Part shown: piece after piece, positions 1 to 12,538 of the stretch | How the letters are laid out: the number at the start of each line of letters is the position of its first letter | How positions within the stretch are numbered: the first letter of the stretch is position 1 | Source: Boesenbergia rotunda | Taxonomy: Eukaryota > Streptophyta > Magnoliopsida > Zingiberales > Zingiberaceae | Assembly: GCA_024364735.1 (NCBI GenBank) | Contig: JAGFNQ010001635.1 | Coordinates: 266,419 to 330,418 of the forward strand | Length of the DNA stretch: 64,000 bases | Reading direction: 5' to 3' | Program-made: the position numbers and the translations under genes | Notes under the pieces: generated by a model | Seen by the model: the letters and a program-made list of their open reading frames with translations, nothing else | Told to the model about the DNA's origin: nothing | The model's database searches: none

Positions 1-1120
1 TCAGTTTGACACAGCGAGGGGTGGCGTGGTGTGGGGTGCGAGGGTATGCCAGAGAAGTACGAAGTCAGCGGAATATCTGCGACGTGTGCTCTAGCGAGGT
101 AAGGCCTACGCCGACCCCCGTACCACGACCGCCAGTACAATGTCAGGGAGTGGATAAAAGAAAAGGACAGATCCTGAGGTGGATCACCGACCGGCCGACC
201 CGAGTGAAATTGGATCGTTCAATTAATATCTCCGAGTGATGCGAGACACTCCCCGAGTTAGGGAGCACTCGGATGCGCTTCCTTCGTCTAGTCCCGCGTT
301 GTCTATGTAAGTTGCCAAGAGAACGTCGACTGGGACTCGACAAAATGTGACCAGACGGTTCCAGGTTCGACCGTCGAGGCTTCGTGCTACGGACTATGGT
401 AGCTGGTGTCTCAGGTGTCGGACGGGACCTGACACTAGGCGTCCGGCTCAGGGACTCGGGTCAGAGTACGCCTTACTAACCGCTCTATCGGGTGCCCCGG
501 GTCGCATGAGGCATGAGACCTTTACTCGCACGTGGTGGGTCCGACTTGGCCTTAGGTGGTGTCAGGCTGGCCGACCGAGCAGTACGTGAGCTTAGGGGTG
601 TCAATTCGGGTGGGTCGGATCGGGTTCGGGTCGAGTTGGGAATTTTTTTTTTAAACTCCCAACCCGAACCCGATCCGAACCCGATTTCAACCCGAAACAC
701 CCAAACCCGAACCCGAACCCGAACCCGACCAACCCGAACCCGACCAACCCGAACCCGACCCGAATAACCCGAAAACCCGATTCAAAACGTCTTTTTTCGC
801 TATTTTCCCTATAATTTTTCACTTTTATCTCAATACTCCATCATTATCATACTAATATTGATATTAATATACATAAAATTATCTTAATTTTCAAAATAAA
901 ATTTGATTTAACCTCAAAAAATCCACTAAACATTAAATTCGGGTCAACCCGAACCCGACCCGAACCCAACCCGAAAATTTTCAACCCGAAACCCTCCAAC
1001 TCGAACCCTGCCGGAACCCGAAAAGTTTCAACCCGAACCCGATTTTTTTCGGGTCGATTCGGGTCGGGTGGTCGGGTCGTGTTGATTTTTAACACCCCTA
1101 CGTGAGCTAGACCGGGATCA
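1..1120 (-). mobile_element. LTR fragment of the TGATCCCGG family, interrupted by a hAT-like element
   Basis: The right edge reads GACCGGGATCA, the reverse complement of an LTR start TGATCCCGGTC. The preceding bases (CAGGCTGG, then CCGAGC, then a GTA/GTGAG stretch) match the corresponding edge of the fragment at about 43320-44295, and a + strand copy begins at 57316. It therefore looks like the 5' end of a minus-strand LTR running off the left of the window. The hAT-like element at 593-1100 is inserted about 12 bp inside this edge. No open frame in the fragment looks coding. Confidence 0.5.
593..1100. mobile_element. hAT-like non-autonomous element 1 (508 bp)
   Basis: It is bounded by an exact 8-bp direct repeat CGTGAGCT (585-592 and 1101-1108), the duplication length typical of hAT transposons. 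The terminal inverted repeats are TAGGGGTGTCAA on the left and TTAACACCCCTA on the right. Subterminal regions are packed with AACCCGAACCCG-type hexamers, about 20 on the left side in one orientation and again on the right, around an AT-rich core. It has no coding capacity, so it would need a transposase in trans. Confidence 0.85.
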
Positions 1121-1430
1121 ATGAGTATTATAACACCTAAATAATGTTACAAACTAATGTGAATGAGTATTATAACATCCACATATTAACAATTAAGAAA
1201 ATAAATTTTGGATATAAAAATAAAAATGAATAAATGGATAGTGAAATTCATAAATAATGAATATTAATATTAAAAGGATTATAAATATATATTAATTAAA
1301 GTGAGATGTTAATATAATAGATATCTACTAAATTAACGTTCAAAACAGATGTTTTTATTAGAAAATAAAATTTGGCCATTTTCGGATCGAGCTGTGACGG
1401 GTCGGACTAGTTCGCCCACATCTCCCCGAC
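1121..1430. other. AT-rich spacer upstream of the DUF1195-type gene
   Basis: No gene is visible. A short imperfect repeat (AATGAGTATTATAACA, twice, near 1120-1180) is the only structure seen. The promoter of the following gene lies at its right end. Confidence 0.4.
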
Positions 1431-1439
1431 GCCCGCAAC

Positions 1440-1447
1440 TATATAAG
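1440..1447 (+). promoter_or_regulatory. Probable TATA box of the DUF1195-type gene
   Basis: TATATAAG stands about 165 bp upstream of the ATG at 1608, in a GC-rich leader. Spacing and sequence fit a plant TATA box with a ~130-nt 5' UTR. Confidence 0.45.
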
Positions 1448-1607
1448 GAAGCTGACGGCCGCGACTTCTACCACAGGCCGCGACTCTACGGCATTCGCTC
1501 CCCACTCCTATGCGATCGGTGCCGTCGTCTCTCATCTCCGGCGGCGGAGCGAAGGGGAGAGGCGTCTTTCGCCTCATCGAATCCCTCATTAGGGATCGCC
1601 TCCGACG

Positions 1608-3067
1608 ATGATGATGAAGGAAGGCGCCGGGTATCTCCTTCCTTCGTCGGATCCCAAGGCCCCTTCTCCTTCCGTCGACGCTGGCATCTTCGGCAAGGGT
1701 CGATACAAGTTCTGGGCGTTCGCTGCGATTCTTCTCCTCGCATTCTGGTCCATTATCACCGGCACCGTCATCCTCCGCTGGTACGCCGGCGACCTCAACC
1801 GCCTCGCCCGCGACTTCGATGTTGCCGTCGTGATTGACCCCGATCTCGACATCTTGGTCTGTCACTGCTTATCCCCCCTCTTGTTGTGCCCATAATGCTC
1901 TTTCTCTCTGTGTGTGTGCTGTTTACGCTCCTTAATTTCGGTGGCTTAGTAGGCGATTGAGGAGCGGGAGAAGGCGGTGAGGCACATGTGGGACACCTAC
2001 GCCCACGCCCAAACCCGACGGATCCGGCTGCCGAGGTTTTGGCAGCAAGCGTTCGAGGCGGCGTACGAGGACCTCTCCGGCGACGATCCCGATGCCAGGG
2101 ACGCCGCCGTGGCCGAAATCGCTCGAATGTCGGTGCGGATGCTCGATCCGAAGGCTTCCCCGCGAAATTTCAAGGTAGATCCGCCGCCTAAGGTTTACAA
2201 TTTTGAGATTTTGGTTGGATTTAAGTAATCAATGCGCTTCCTCTTCCTTGCAGATTTCTTCCATTACTCGTTTATATTGTCCTGAAAATTTTGAATTCAA
2301 GATGGTTTCCCATGGTTGCACAAGACTTGGGCATCTAGTCCTGTTAACCTTCGTCGGATTGCGTTTGATTGAAGCTATCATGCATGACTTTAATTACGGA
2401 GAATAAAACTTAACCTAATATTATGGTTCAACCTTTGAAAAAACCCTCTTCCACCGACATTGTTCCACCTGCAAGGCGTCCAAGTCCCCTTCGGGGTGTG
2501 TGAGGTTTCGCCTGAGCGGAGTGTAGGTGAGTACCACCAGTGGGTGGCTACACAACAAGCCATTAGCTCAATGCATAGTGTGCTTCATAAAAACATTGCA
2601 TCGTTTTGCTTAAGGTGTAAAGGCTCTAAGGCTCATAGATAGTTCAATATGATTGCCAATGGTTGAACCGAAGACATGGATCATCCAAGGCGCATTAACT
2701 CCACTTACTCCTGTTTGAATTGAAGTTTGAAACCAAACTTCTCGAGGGGATAGATTGGGTGGTTCAAGTGAGATCTAATATTCTAGCAATTCCGGAATTT
2801 GATCTGTATTTGTAACTACTGGGTTAAGACAGTTTATTTTGGGGGTCAGTTGTGTTTTCCTCCATTTGTGGATTTCAAAAGTTCAAATTTGTCACTGCTT
2901 GAATCTTGGCATAAGTTCAACCTCTCAAAAGTGTTAGAGTTTTGCATTTGGAGAATTTCTAGCAAACTCTGCTTGCTTTTCAGGCTGCTGAAATAACGAG
3001 GAACCAAAAACTTGGAGATTATGTTTCGTCCACGGAGCCAGGATCCTTGTCTTCAGATGCCCGATAG
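1608..3067 (+). CDS. DUF1195-type small single-pass membrane protein (3 exons, 184 aa)
   Basis: Exons are 1608-1856, 1953-2174 and 2984-3067, joined at GT-AG sites in phase 0; the stop is TAG at 3065-3067. The protein starts MMMKEGAGYLLPSS, has one hydrophobic segment (about residues 35-57, FWAFAAILLLAFWSIITGTV), then a charged region with HMWDTYAHAQTRRIRLPRFW, and ends in a short polar tail. Length and layout match the plant-specific DUF1195 family of unknown function (Arabidopsis At5g65650 type); that match is from memory. A membrane location with a long hydrophilic C-terminal side is inferred. Translation could also begin at the third Met. It faces the cysteine-synthase-like gene, and the copia element sits between the two 3' ends. 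Reading through the second donor would give a short alternative C-terminus ending at 2228. Confidence 0.75.
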
Positions 3068-3447
3068 CAGTCGTTTTTAAATTCTAACAAACTACCAAAT
3101 GTCAAGTGGCCACTTCTTCTTCGACAACCACTGATGTAAGCTACGTTTGGAAAGTTGTTCTCACTATCCTCTCTCTCTAAATCATAGCTTTTGCAGATTA
3201 TGTGCTTTGGGCAGTGACTCTGAGATACCAAACCTGTGTATTAGCCGAAACTAGTAACTGCATTCCTTGTCAACTCTTTGGGTTTGTACATAAAAGTTAC
3301 CTTTCGACCTCCCAGTCTGCAATTGCACTTCCTTTTTGCCAGTTAGGAAAAAGACGATTAATTACACAAGTTCACCACTGACTCAGTCTCAATCCTTGTT
3401 CTATCTTAGTCTAAGCATAATCTTCGCTTTACAACTGTATCTGTACA
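3068..3447 (+). other. 3' UTR and flank of the DUF1195-type gene
   Basis: Unique-looking sequence directly after the stop codon. No further gene, repeat or TE signature is visible until the duplicated segment that begins at 3448. Confidence 0.4.
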
Positions 3448-3845
3448 ACTTGTGTAGGCCTATCATGTTAAGTTTTCGTTGCGATGCATTCAATCTGTAT
3501 GCCATGTGAACCCTGTTCTCCCAACTCTCTGCATTTTCTCCCAAACTCATCTTCACCCTTTCGTCCTACTTTTTGGATCATGATGATGCTTACGGATTAC
3601 TCCAATGCCTAGTACCTCTTTCAAGTTTCAATGCTCATGGAAACATATCTATTAAGATACTGCAGTTGAACAAGACACCTGAGTGTTTGTCAATCGATGT
3701 AACACGAAAGTAACAATAGAGTTCAAACTGCAAGTAACAACACTGAGTTATTTAAACAAAATAAGTTCAGACATGATTATTATCCTTTGAAGCTGACTAA
3801 GGTGGAAGAATAGGAGGAAAATAAACTAATTTTGATGCATAAAGA
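3448..3845 (+). repeat. Left copy of a ~398-bp direct duplication flanking the copia element
   Basis: Begins ACTTGTGTAGGC and ends GCATAAAGA immediately before the 5' LTR. The same sequence recurs at 15375-15771 directly after the last LTR, with about five differences (98-99% identity by eye). It is unique host intergenic DNA between two convergent genes. Confidence 0.9.
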
Positions 3846-5516
3846 TGTTAGTAGGAACCCTAAAACTAATTATGTGATAATTGACTAGGGACTTTTTATA
3901 TCATATTCTATCATTAATAAAAGTATGTTTGGTTATTATACTTTATATTTGTGCCAAATAACTAAGTATAATAATGGTCTTGGGTAGTAGGTTCTTATCT
4001 ATATTATATCGATTGGTTGAATCGATAGTGAGATGATATAGAGAATACTATACTAAATCATTCCTAGTCAAGCATTAATATTCAAGGATAATATTAATGC
4101 ATGGAGACTAACATGTAGGTCAATTGATCACCTGACCTCACAAGTCATGGATATATAATATCAAGTTGATACATGGGTATACATTAGAGAATGTGTACTG
4201 AATTTATCCGACATGAGAAAGTTTCATAGATTGTTATATGAGTGTCATAAACTTTCTCATGTGACTATTAGTATGAATAGTCCTTAGACCTGAAGTCACT
4301 ACGATTCCCTACATAAGGAGTTATGTACTTTGGTATCGTCAAACGTCCCCGTAACAGGGTGGACTATAAAGGCGATCACTGGGTATGTAATGAATTATGC
4401 GAAGGGATGTGAGTGATGTAGATGGGATCTATCCCTCCCATATGACGGGAGTGATATCTGTGCGCTCCTTGATCGAATAGGACTACTAAAACGCATGATC
4501 ATGCTCAAATGAGTCAATATGAGATATTGAGCTCATTTATTTGAGTGAGTCTACTCGGGGATCAAGAAACACAAAGATTGATCGAGAATGACACGGTCTA
4601 TGGCTCATTGGTCAATCTAGATATCGAGGATGGAAGGACAAGGTCATATATTGTTATAGTCACGGAAGTTAAGTCAGATCTCGATTTTCTCGTCATTTGG
4701 GTAGCAATGATGCATTGCTAGATGCCGCTCATTGCTTATGTGTCTAAAGCGGTTTAGACATATTGCCAACGTTACGAGAACCTATTAGGTCACACACTAA
4801 GGACACGATGCTTCGGAGATTAATTGATCTTAGTTTGACTAAGATTTGATCCGAATTTGATTAATTGAGTTAAACTCAAGTGAATCCAATTGGATTATGG
4901 GATTAAGATCTAATTTGAGTTTGACTAATTTAGATTAGACTCAACCACATTTGAATGAGATATTAATTTATTAAAATGTTTAATAAATTAATAATAGAGG
5001 AAGACGAAAAATTTCTCTTCATTGGATGAAGAGAAGTTGAAGAGTCACATGAGAAAATGTGCTCTAAGTGGGTTTTTATTAGCATTAATGGAGGGAAGCT
5101 AAAGAGACAAAAACTCTTCATATTCATGGGATGAGTATAAAAGAGTTTTTCTTGTCATTTGGATAATGAACTTGTCATTCTTCCTTCCCTTCCTTCTCTT
5201 GGCCAAAATCTCTCTTCTCCCTCTCCTTCTTGCTTTGTGAATCTCTTCCTGTGGCTAGCACCATAAAGGTGATTCTTCTCCGAAGCTTGAGAGATCGTGT
5301 TCGTGTGAATATGCATAGAGGCACGGGCACTTGAACGTGCAAGAGATCCGGTATACCTTAGACAAGCGGGATAAGCGAAGGGCACACGCCAAAGGTATAC
5401 CTATACGATAGGAATTTGTAAAATAACTTTGTATGAGTTTTCTTTCGCATGGATCGCTCGTGGGATCTCTTATTTTTATTGTGATTTTTGAATGGTTTTG
5501 CCTAAAGATCCCTACA
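3846..5516 (+). repeat. 5' LTR of the copia element
   Basis: Runs from TGTTAGTAGGA to ATCCCTACA and is followed at once by the PBS. A TATA-like TATAAAAG lies at 5136-5143 and marks the probable U3/R boundary. Compared with the last LTR segment (14287-15374), its final ~400 bp differ at roughly 9% of positions by eye. Confidence 0.85.
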
Positions 5517-5517
5517 G

Positions 5518-5529
5518 TGGTATCAGAGT
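5518..5529 (+). other. Primer-binding site, iMet-tRNA type
   Basis: TGGTATCAGAGTC two bases after the LTR end. Plant LTR elements primed by initiator Met tRNA carry TGGTATCAGAGC here; one position differs. Confidence 0.8.
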
Positions 5530-6808
5530 CACTTGCGAAAGACCATACAAAGTTTAGAAAAACTTTTATATGTGACATAGAAGTAGGACATAATTTTGTT
5601 ATGGATTGTGTAATGTATGAGTATTTGTTGAGATACAAAAGTTTGTGTTGATTAAACTAAAAGTCCATAGCATTATTATATGAATATGAAAGTGTGCTAT
5701 GGTCCGATTATACTCAATAAATTTTATAACCTATGGTTTCGGCTCATGAGCATTTTACAATCATAATAAAAATTGATGTCCTAAATCTATTGTGTGTGAT
5801 TGATGATATGGTGCATGGTTATGACCTTAACCCCAATATGATTGGATGTATATGTGTGTGTGCATGTTGTAATGTAATTCATAATACGGCCTACGTGTCA
5901 TGCCTTATCTCTATTTTTCTACTTGTAAAATAGATTTAGATTCGAATGTAACTCGAGTTTTCCTAATTTGTAATGTATAAAATGAAGAGTGGAATGTCCA
6001 TTGAAGAATGAAGTTACAAGAAGGAAGCCGACGACACATGACGACCAAATGATGCACTTGGAGAAGATGTTATCCCTAGTTTGACCATCGATTTTCTCAT
6101 TGACTTGAGAAGATCGTAGTATATAGGTCATAACCATGTCATATTTTACCGCTTATATGTTGATATATATGTAATGTGTATATGTGATGCATGATTAAAT
6201 AAACATTTATCTTAATTAAGTCAACTCGATATGTCTACCAAAGTTTGGTACTCATAAACTACCTCGATCATTTGTTGTTGGGTTTGCCAAAGCAAAGTGA
6301 CACATTTTTCTTGGTAGAGTGCGAGAGGACAATTGTGATGGTCCGCTATCGAACTTTGGGTGAGACTAAACTAAGTCACCTCAATTGGTTTGAGAAACTT
6401 AGAGGCATATCTCAAAAGTTGAGAAAATTGAGTAAAAGAACAATTATATAAAATCTTGGGCGATTAGCCAAAGCTAACTCAAGATAATGTGTAATGTGAA
6501 TCTTGACTCTTTGTTTCCAAGAGTTGTATAAAATATAATTGGTAAAATGTTATCTACCTAATTATACTAAGTCTTGGGTGATTATCCAAAGCTAATTCAA
6601 GATGAGGTATAATACAGATCTTGTCCCACATGAATGTAGTCATTATTTAATTTGGAGCTAGTAGTGTAGGCAAATTGAGTTTGCCTACATCCATGACTAG
6701 CCCCTACCAAAGCTCTACAATTCAGTGGGAGTGTCATTTAATTAAAGACGTAAATAAATGATCTACATATGATACTTATTTCTGCATATTTTACTGTTGT
6801 AGATCATC
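5530..6808 (+). other. Untranslated leader of the copia element
   Basis: AT-rich sequence between PBS and gag with only short chance frames. It contains a partly repeated ~110-bp motif (AAATCTTGGGCGATTAGCC near 6450 and TAAGTCTTGGGTGATTATCC near 6568). Confidence 0.5.
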
Positions 6809-8150
6809 ATGTCGTCTAACACGTCAAATTCTCTCTCTACGATCCGTCCTTGAGAAGGACAAGCTCAACGGAGCTAATTTTCTGGACTGGTACAGAAACT
6901 TGAGGATCATCCTCAAACAAGAACGAAAATTGTACGTCCTAGAGCAACCTCTTTCATAAACACCTATCACTACCGCCACTCGCGTCGAAAAGGATGCTTA
7001 CAAGAAGTATCAGGATAATGCACTTGATGTATCATGTCTCATGCTTGCCACCATGAACTCTGCGCTTCAGAAGCAACATGAGAATATGGATGCACATGAT
7101 ATGGTTGAACACTTAAAATAATTATATCAAGTAGAGCTGTCAAACGGGCCAACCCATGACGGGGCGGGGCGGTCCATGGCGGGTCGGCCATTTGGCGGGG
7201 TGGGGCAGGTCAACTTGTCATCTAGGCGGGTTGGAAAATTCCCAACCCAACCCAATCCAAGGCGGGCCGTGGGTTAGGCGGGCCAACCCGCGGGCCCATC
7301 AAAATATTTTTAAAAAATTAAAAAAATCAAAAAAAAATCTTATATTTAGATTTCATCAATCAAATATATTAAGAAATATATTTTTTAAATATAAATGGAT
7401 ACAAATGAGTACTCATGTGATGAAAAATATTATTTTTTATTTCAAAATAATAACAAAGAAAGATAATAAATTATCATAAAACTTAACTAATATATGATTC
7501 TCAACCCGCGGGCCAACCCAAGCCCGTCGCGGGCCAACCCGTGCGTGTCGCGGGCCTAGGCGGGTTGGCCCGCGGCGGGCTTGGGTTGCTTAAATTCTAA
7601 CCCAACCCGCTTAAATTGATTGGCGGGGCGGGCCAACCCGACGGGCCCAACCCAAATTGACAGCTCTAATATCAAGGGCAAGCTAGGCACGAGCGGTTTG
7701 AGGTGTCTAAGACCCTATTTGCATGCAAGATGCAAGAAGGAACTCCCGTAAGAACTCACGTACTCAAGATGATTGGGTATGTCGAGAACCTTGAAAGACT
7801 AGGATTTCCACTGGGTCAAGAATTGGCCACGGACCTTATCCTGCAATCGTTGCCAGAAGGGTACAATCAATTTGTCATGAACTATAATATAAACGAAATT
7901 GGCAAGCCATTGCCTGAGATGCTCAGCATGTTGAGAACTACTAAACTCAATCTCAAGAAAATCAATACCAGTAATGTATTGATGGTACAAAAGGGCAAAG
8001 GCAAATGGAAGTCTAAGGGCAAGGGTAAGACCTAAGCCAAAGGCAAGACCAACTCTACTGCACTGAAGGTCAAAGGCAAGACCACTGTGGTGAGACCAGA
8101 CATTGGAAGCGGAATTGTAAACTCTACCTAGAGGAAGTAAAGAAAAAAAA
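6809..8150 (+). pseudogene. copia gag, broken and interrupted
   Basis: Reading starts at ATG 6809 (MSSNTSNSLSTIRP), hits a stop, and continues in another frame with NFLDWYRNLRIILKQ, typical of copia gag. It resumes after the hAT-like insertion with RFEVSKTLFACKMQEG and LILQSLPEGYNQFVMNYN. A lysine-glycine-rich stretch follows, then a CCHC-type zinc knuckle remnant near 8060-8110 (DHCGETRHWKRNC). There are several in-frame stops (for example near 6957 and 7117) besides the insertion. Gag would package element RNA; this copy cannot make it. Confidence 0.75.
7132..7668. mobile_element. hAT-like non-autonomous element 2 (537 bp), nested in copia gag
   Basis: Flanked by an exact 8-bp direct repeat ATATCAAG (7124-7131 and 7669-7676). 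Terminal inverted repeats are TAGAGCTGTCAA and TTGACAGCTCTA, perfect over 12 bp. Subterminal regions carry many GGCGGG, GGGCC and CCAACCC motifs around an AT-rich centre. It has no coding capacity. It inserted after the copia element, because removing it restores the gag reading. Confidence 0.9.
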
Positions 8151-8199
8151 AAGTGAGTCTTCTGCCTCAAATTTTTGTTATAGAAGTCAATCTATCAAT

Positions 8200-11100
8200 T
8201 TCCTCTTGTTGGGTATTAGATATCGGTTGTGCATCTCACATTTATACTAATGTGCAGGGTCTTCGAAGAGCTAGATCGTTGACAAAGGGCGAAGTGGACC
8301 TATGAGTAGGCAATGGCGCAAGAGTTGTTGTTATAGTTGTAAGAACATATTCTTTGTCTTTGTCTACTGGGCTTATCTTAGAACTAGAGAAGTGCTTTTA
8401 TGTACCTGCACTAAGAACATAATTTTTGTATCTTGTTTGGACAAGAAAGGTTTTTCATTTATCATAAAGGACAAATGTTCTATAATGTTAAATAATATGT
8501 TCTATTGTAGTGCATCACTTATAAATGAACTCTATGTTCTAGACTTAGAAAATCCAATCTATAACATAAATATCAAACGGTTCAAACCAAATGATTTAAA
8601 CCAAACGTATCTCTGGCGTTGTCACTTAGATCATATAAATGAGAGTCACATATCCCAACTCCATAAGGATGGATTACTAGACTCATTTGATTTTGAATCA
8701 TATGAGACATGTGAATCTTGTCTTCTAGGCAAGATGACCAAGACTCCATTTAGTGGATACGGTGAAAGAGCGACAAACTTGTTAGGACTCATACATACTG
8801 ATGTATGTGGCCCATTTAATGTCGCAACTAGAGGAGACTATCAATACTTCATTACTTTTACTGATAATGTCAGTAGATACGGCTATATGTATCTTATGAA
8901 ACATAAGTCGGAATCCTTTGAAAAGTTCAAAGAATTCAAGAGTGAAGTACAAAACCAACTTGGCAAGAGTATTAAGATGCTTCGATCAGATCGAGGTAGT
9001 GAATACCTTAGCCAAGAGTTTCGTGACCATCTAGCAGAGTGTAGGATCATATCCCAACTCACTCCACCTGAAACACCACAATGGAATGGTGTGTCCGAGC
9101 GGAGACTTCGTACTCTATTAGATATGATACGATTAATGATGAGTTAGACAGATCTTCCTACTTCCTTCTAGGATTCACTCTAGAGACGACTCTTTTCACA
9201 CTTAACTGAGCTCCATCTAAGACTATCATAAAGACACCATATACGATATGGACTGGGAAGAGTCCCACGATGTCTTTTATGAGGATTGAGGTTGTGAGGC
9301 TTACGTTCGACTTCAAGTCTAAGATAAACTTGGACCCAAATCTGATAAGTGCTATTTTATAAGATTTCCCAAGGAAACGAAGAGATATTTCTTCTACAAT
9401 CTCACACTAGGCAAAGTGTTTGTCGCTAGAAATAATATTTTTCTCAAAAGAGAGTTTATTTCTAGAAGAAATAGTAGGAGTAAAATTCATCTTGAAGAAG
9501 TTCAAGATGTAGATAGTACTGAAGCCTTGATAGACATTGAACAGACATCATAAAATATTGTGGATCATGAGATTGTTGCACAAGAAGTTGTGGAGCAACA
9601 ACCTATTCAAGTAGACCAACCTCTTCGCAGATTTGATAGGATACGTCGTTAGCCTGAGAGATACTCATTTCTCTTGTCTGACCATGATAACATTATACTT
9701 GTTGAGTTGAACGAGCCTACATTTTATCAAGAAGCTGTTATGAGCCCAAATTCTGAGAAATTGCTAGAGGTCATAAAATCCGAAATGAAATTCATGTACA
9801 CTAACCAAGTATGGACTTTGATTGATCCACCTGAGGGAATTAAACCCATTGGGTGTAAGTGGGTCTTTAAAAGAAAGACTGACATGGATGGTCTTATGCA
9901 TACTTATAAAGGGCGATTGGTAGTCAAAGGTTTCAAGCAGATTCATGGTATCGACTATGATGAAACCTTTTTACCGGTTACGATGCTTAAATCTATTCCA
10001 ATCATGCTTGCTATTGCAGCTTACCATGATTACAAGATCTGGTAGATGAATGTCAAAATCGCATTCCTAAATGAGAATCTACTCAAGGATGTGTACATGA
10101 CACAACCTGAGGGTTTTGTAGATCCAGAGCATACTGGAAAGGTATGTAAGTTGTAAAGGTACATTTATGGGCTAAAGTAAGCTTCTCGAAGCTGGAATCT
10201 TCGATTCGATGATGCAATCAAAGTGTTTGGTTTCATCAAGAATAAAGATGAACCTTGTTTCTACAAGAGGGTTAGTGGGAGCACAGTTATCTTCCTGATC
10301 TTATATGTGGATGACATACTCCTCATTGGAAATGATATCCCTTCACTACAGTCTGTGAAGACGTGACTAGGGAATTGTTTCTCAATGAAAGACTTAGGTG
10401 AAGCAGCCTATATCCTAGGCATCAAGATCTATAGAGATAGATCTAAAAGATTGCTTGGCTTAAGTCAGAGTACATATATTGACAAGGTTCTTAATCGTTT
10501 TGCCATGCAGAATTCCAATAAGGGATTTCTGCCGATATCACATGATATAATTCTTTCGAAGACTCAATGTCCCTCTTCTAAGTAGGAGAGAGATCATATG
10601 GATCAGATCCGTTATGTATTCGCTATAGGGTCTATCATGTACGTCATGCTTTATACTCGTCCAGATGTCTCGTATGCTTTGAGCATGACGAGCAGATACC
10701 AGTCAGATCCAGGTGAAAGTCACTGGACAGCTATCAAGAATATTCTTAAGTACTTACGAAGGACGAAAAAATATTTCTTGATATTTGAAGGCAATGAGGA
10801 GCTAGCTGTAAAGGGTTATAGTGACGCAAGCTTCCAAACCGACAAGGATGATTTTAGATCGCAATCAGGGTATATATTTTGCTTGAATGGTAGCGCTGTG
10901 AGTTGGAAGAGTTCGAAGCAGGACACAGTCGCAGATTCTACAACAGAGACCGAGTATATTGTTGTGTCTGATGCAGCAAAAGAGACTTTTTGGATCCGAA
11001 AGTTCATTATAGAGCTTGGTGTGGTTCCTAGTATTGCAGACCCAATAAACCTCTATTGTGATAACAATGGGGTTATTGCACAAGCTAAGGAACCTCGCTC

Positions 11101-11287
11101 TCATCAGCGGACCAAACACATACTACGTCGCTTCCATCTCATTCGAGAGATCATCGATAGAGGAGATGTGAGAATATGCAGAGTACTCACTGATGCTAAC
11201 ATCGCGGGTCCTTTGACCAAGGTTTTGTCACAGAAGAAGCATGATGGTCACACTAGATCACTGGGTATTAGATATTATAGTGATTGA
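8200..11287 (+). pseudogene. copia pol: protease, integrase, reverse transcriptase, RNase H remnants
   Basis: The longest open stretches are 8302-9147, 9674-10045, 10385-10585 and 10598-11287. The integrase has an HHCC region (HLDHINESHISQLH, then CESCLLGKM) and the acidic triad in HTDVCGP, RSDRGSEY and NGVSERR. The RT has KWVFKRKTDMDG and the YVDDILLIGND catalytic box near 10300. RNase H shows GYSDASFQTD, TTETEYIV and LYCDNNGV and ends just before the polypurine tract. Stops lie near 9146, 10043, 10364 and 10583, so no full polyprotein can be made. Domain order integrase-RT-RNaseH is diagnostic of Ty1/copia. Confidence 0.85.
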
Positions 11288-11293
11288 CACTAG

Positions 11294-11307
11294 TGCTAGT
11301 GGGAGAT
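11294..11307 (+). other. Polypurine tract of the copia element
   Basis: AGTGGGAGA-type purine run directly before the 3' LTR start TGTTAGTAGGA at 11308; it would prime plus-strand DNA synthesis. Confidence 0.6.
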
Positions 11308-11921
11308 TGTTAGTAGGAGTCCTAGAGTTAATTATGTGATGATTGACTAGGTACTTTTTGTATCATATTCTATCATTAATAAAAACATGTTTGATTATTA
11401 TACTTTATATTTGTACCAAATAACTAAGTATAATAATGTCTTTGGGTAGTAGGTTCTTATCTACATTATATTGATTGGTTAAATCGATAGTGAGATGATG
11501 TAAAAAACACTATACTAAACCATTCCTAGTCAAGCATTAATATTCAAGGACAATATTAATGCATAGAGACTAGCATGTAGGTCAATTGATGACTTGAGCT
11601 CACAAGTCATGGATGTATGTTATCCAGTTGATACATGGGTATACATTAGAGAATGTGTACTGAATTGACCCGCCATGAGAAAGTTTCATAGATTATCATA
11701 TGAGTGTCATAAACTTTCTCATGTGACTATTAGTATGAATAATCCTTAGACCTGAAGTCACTACGGTTCCCTACATAAGGAGTTATGTACTTTGGTATCG
11801 TCAAACGTCACCCGTGACAGGGTGAACTATAAAAGCGATCACTGGGTATGTAATGAATTATGCAGAAGGATGTGAGTGATGTAAATGGGATATATCCCTC
11901 CTATATGACGGGAGTGATATC
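11308..11921 (+). repeat. 3' LTR, first partial copy
   Basis: Matches the first ~610 bp of the 5' LTR and stops at GAGTGATATC, where a new LTR start (TGTTAG) begins at 11922. Confidence 0.8.
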
Positions 11922-12538
11922 TGTTAGTAGAAGCCCTAGAGCAAATTATGTGATGATTAACTAAAGACTTTTTGTATCATGTTCTATCATTAGTAAAGGC
12001 ATGTTGATTATTATACTTACTTTATACTTGTGTCAAATAACTAAGTATAACAATGTCCTTGGGTAGTAAGTTCTTATCTACATCATATCGTTTGGTTGAA
12101 TCGATAGTGAGATGATGTAGAGAACACTACACTAAACTATTCCTAGTCAAGCATTAATATTCAAGGACAATATTAATGCATGGAGACTAGCACGTAGGTC
12201 AATTGATGACATGAGTTCACAAGTCATGGATATGTGATATCAAGTTGACACATGGGTATACATTAGAGAATGTGTACTGAATTGACCCGCCATGAGAAAG
12301 TTTCATAGATTATCATATGAGTGTCATAAACTTTCTCATGTGACTATTAGTATGAATAATCCTTAGACCTGAAGTCACTACGGTTCCCTACATAAGGAGT
12401 TATGTACTTTGGTATCGTCAAACGTCACCCGTGACAGGGTGAACTATAAAAGCGATCACTGAGTATGTAATGAATTATGCAGAGGGATGTGAGTGATGTA
12501 AATAGGATATATCCCTCCCATATGACAGGAGTGATATC
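11922..12538 (+). repeat. LTR second partial copy (tandem, ~617 bp)
   Basis: Starts TGTTAGTAGAAGCCC and again ends at GATATC, giving a tandem repeat of the LTR front with a period of 614-617 bp and the same internal breakpoint as the copy before it. Confidence 0.8.

Noticed and set aside
513..822. Open frames with Thr-Arg-Pro and Phe-Gly repeats on both strands
   Set aside because: They are translations of the AACCCG subterminal words of hAT-like element 1, not genes.
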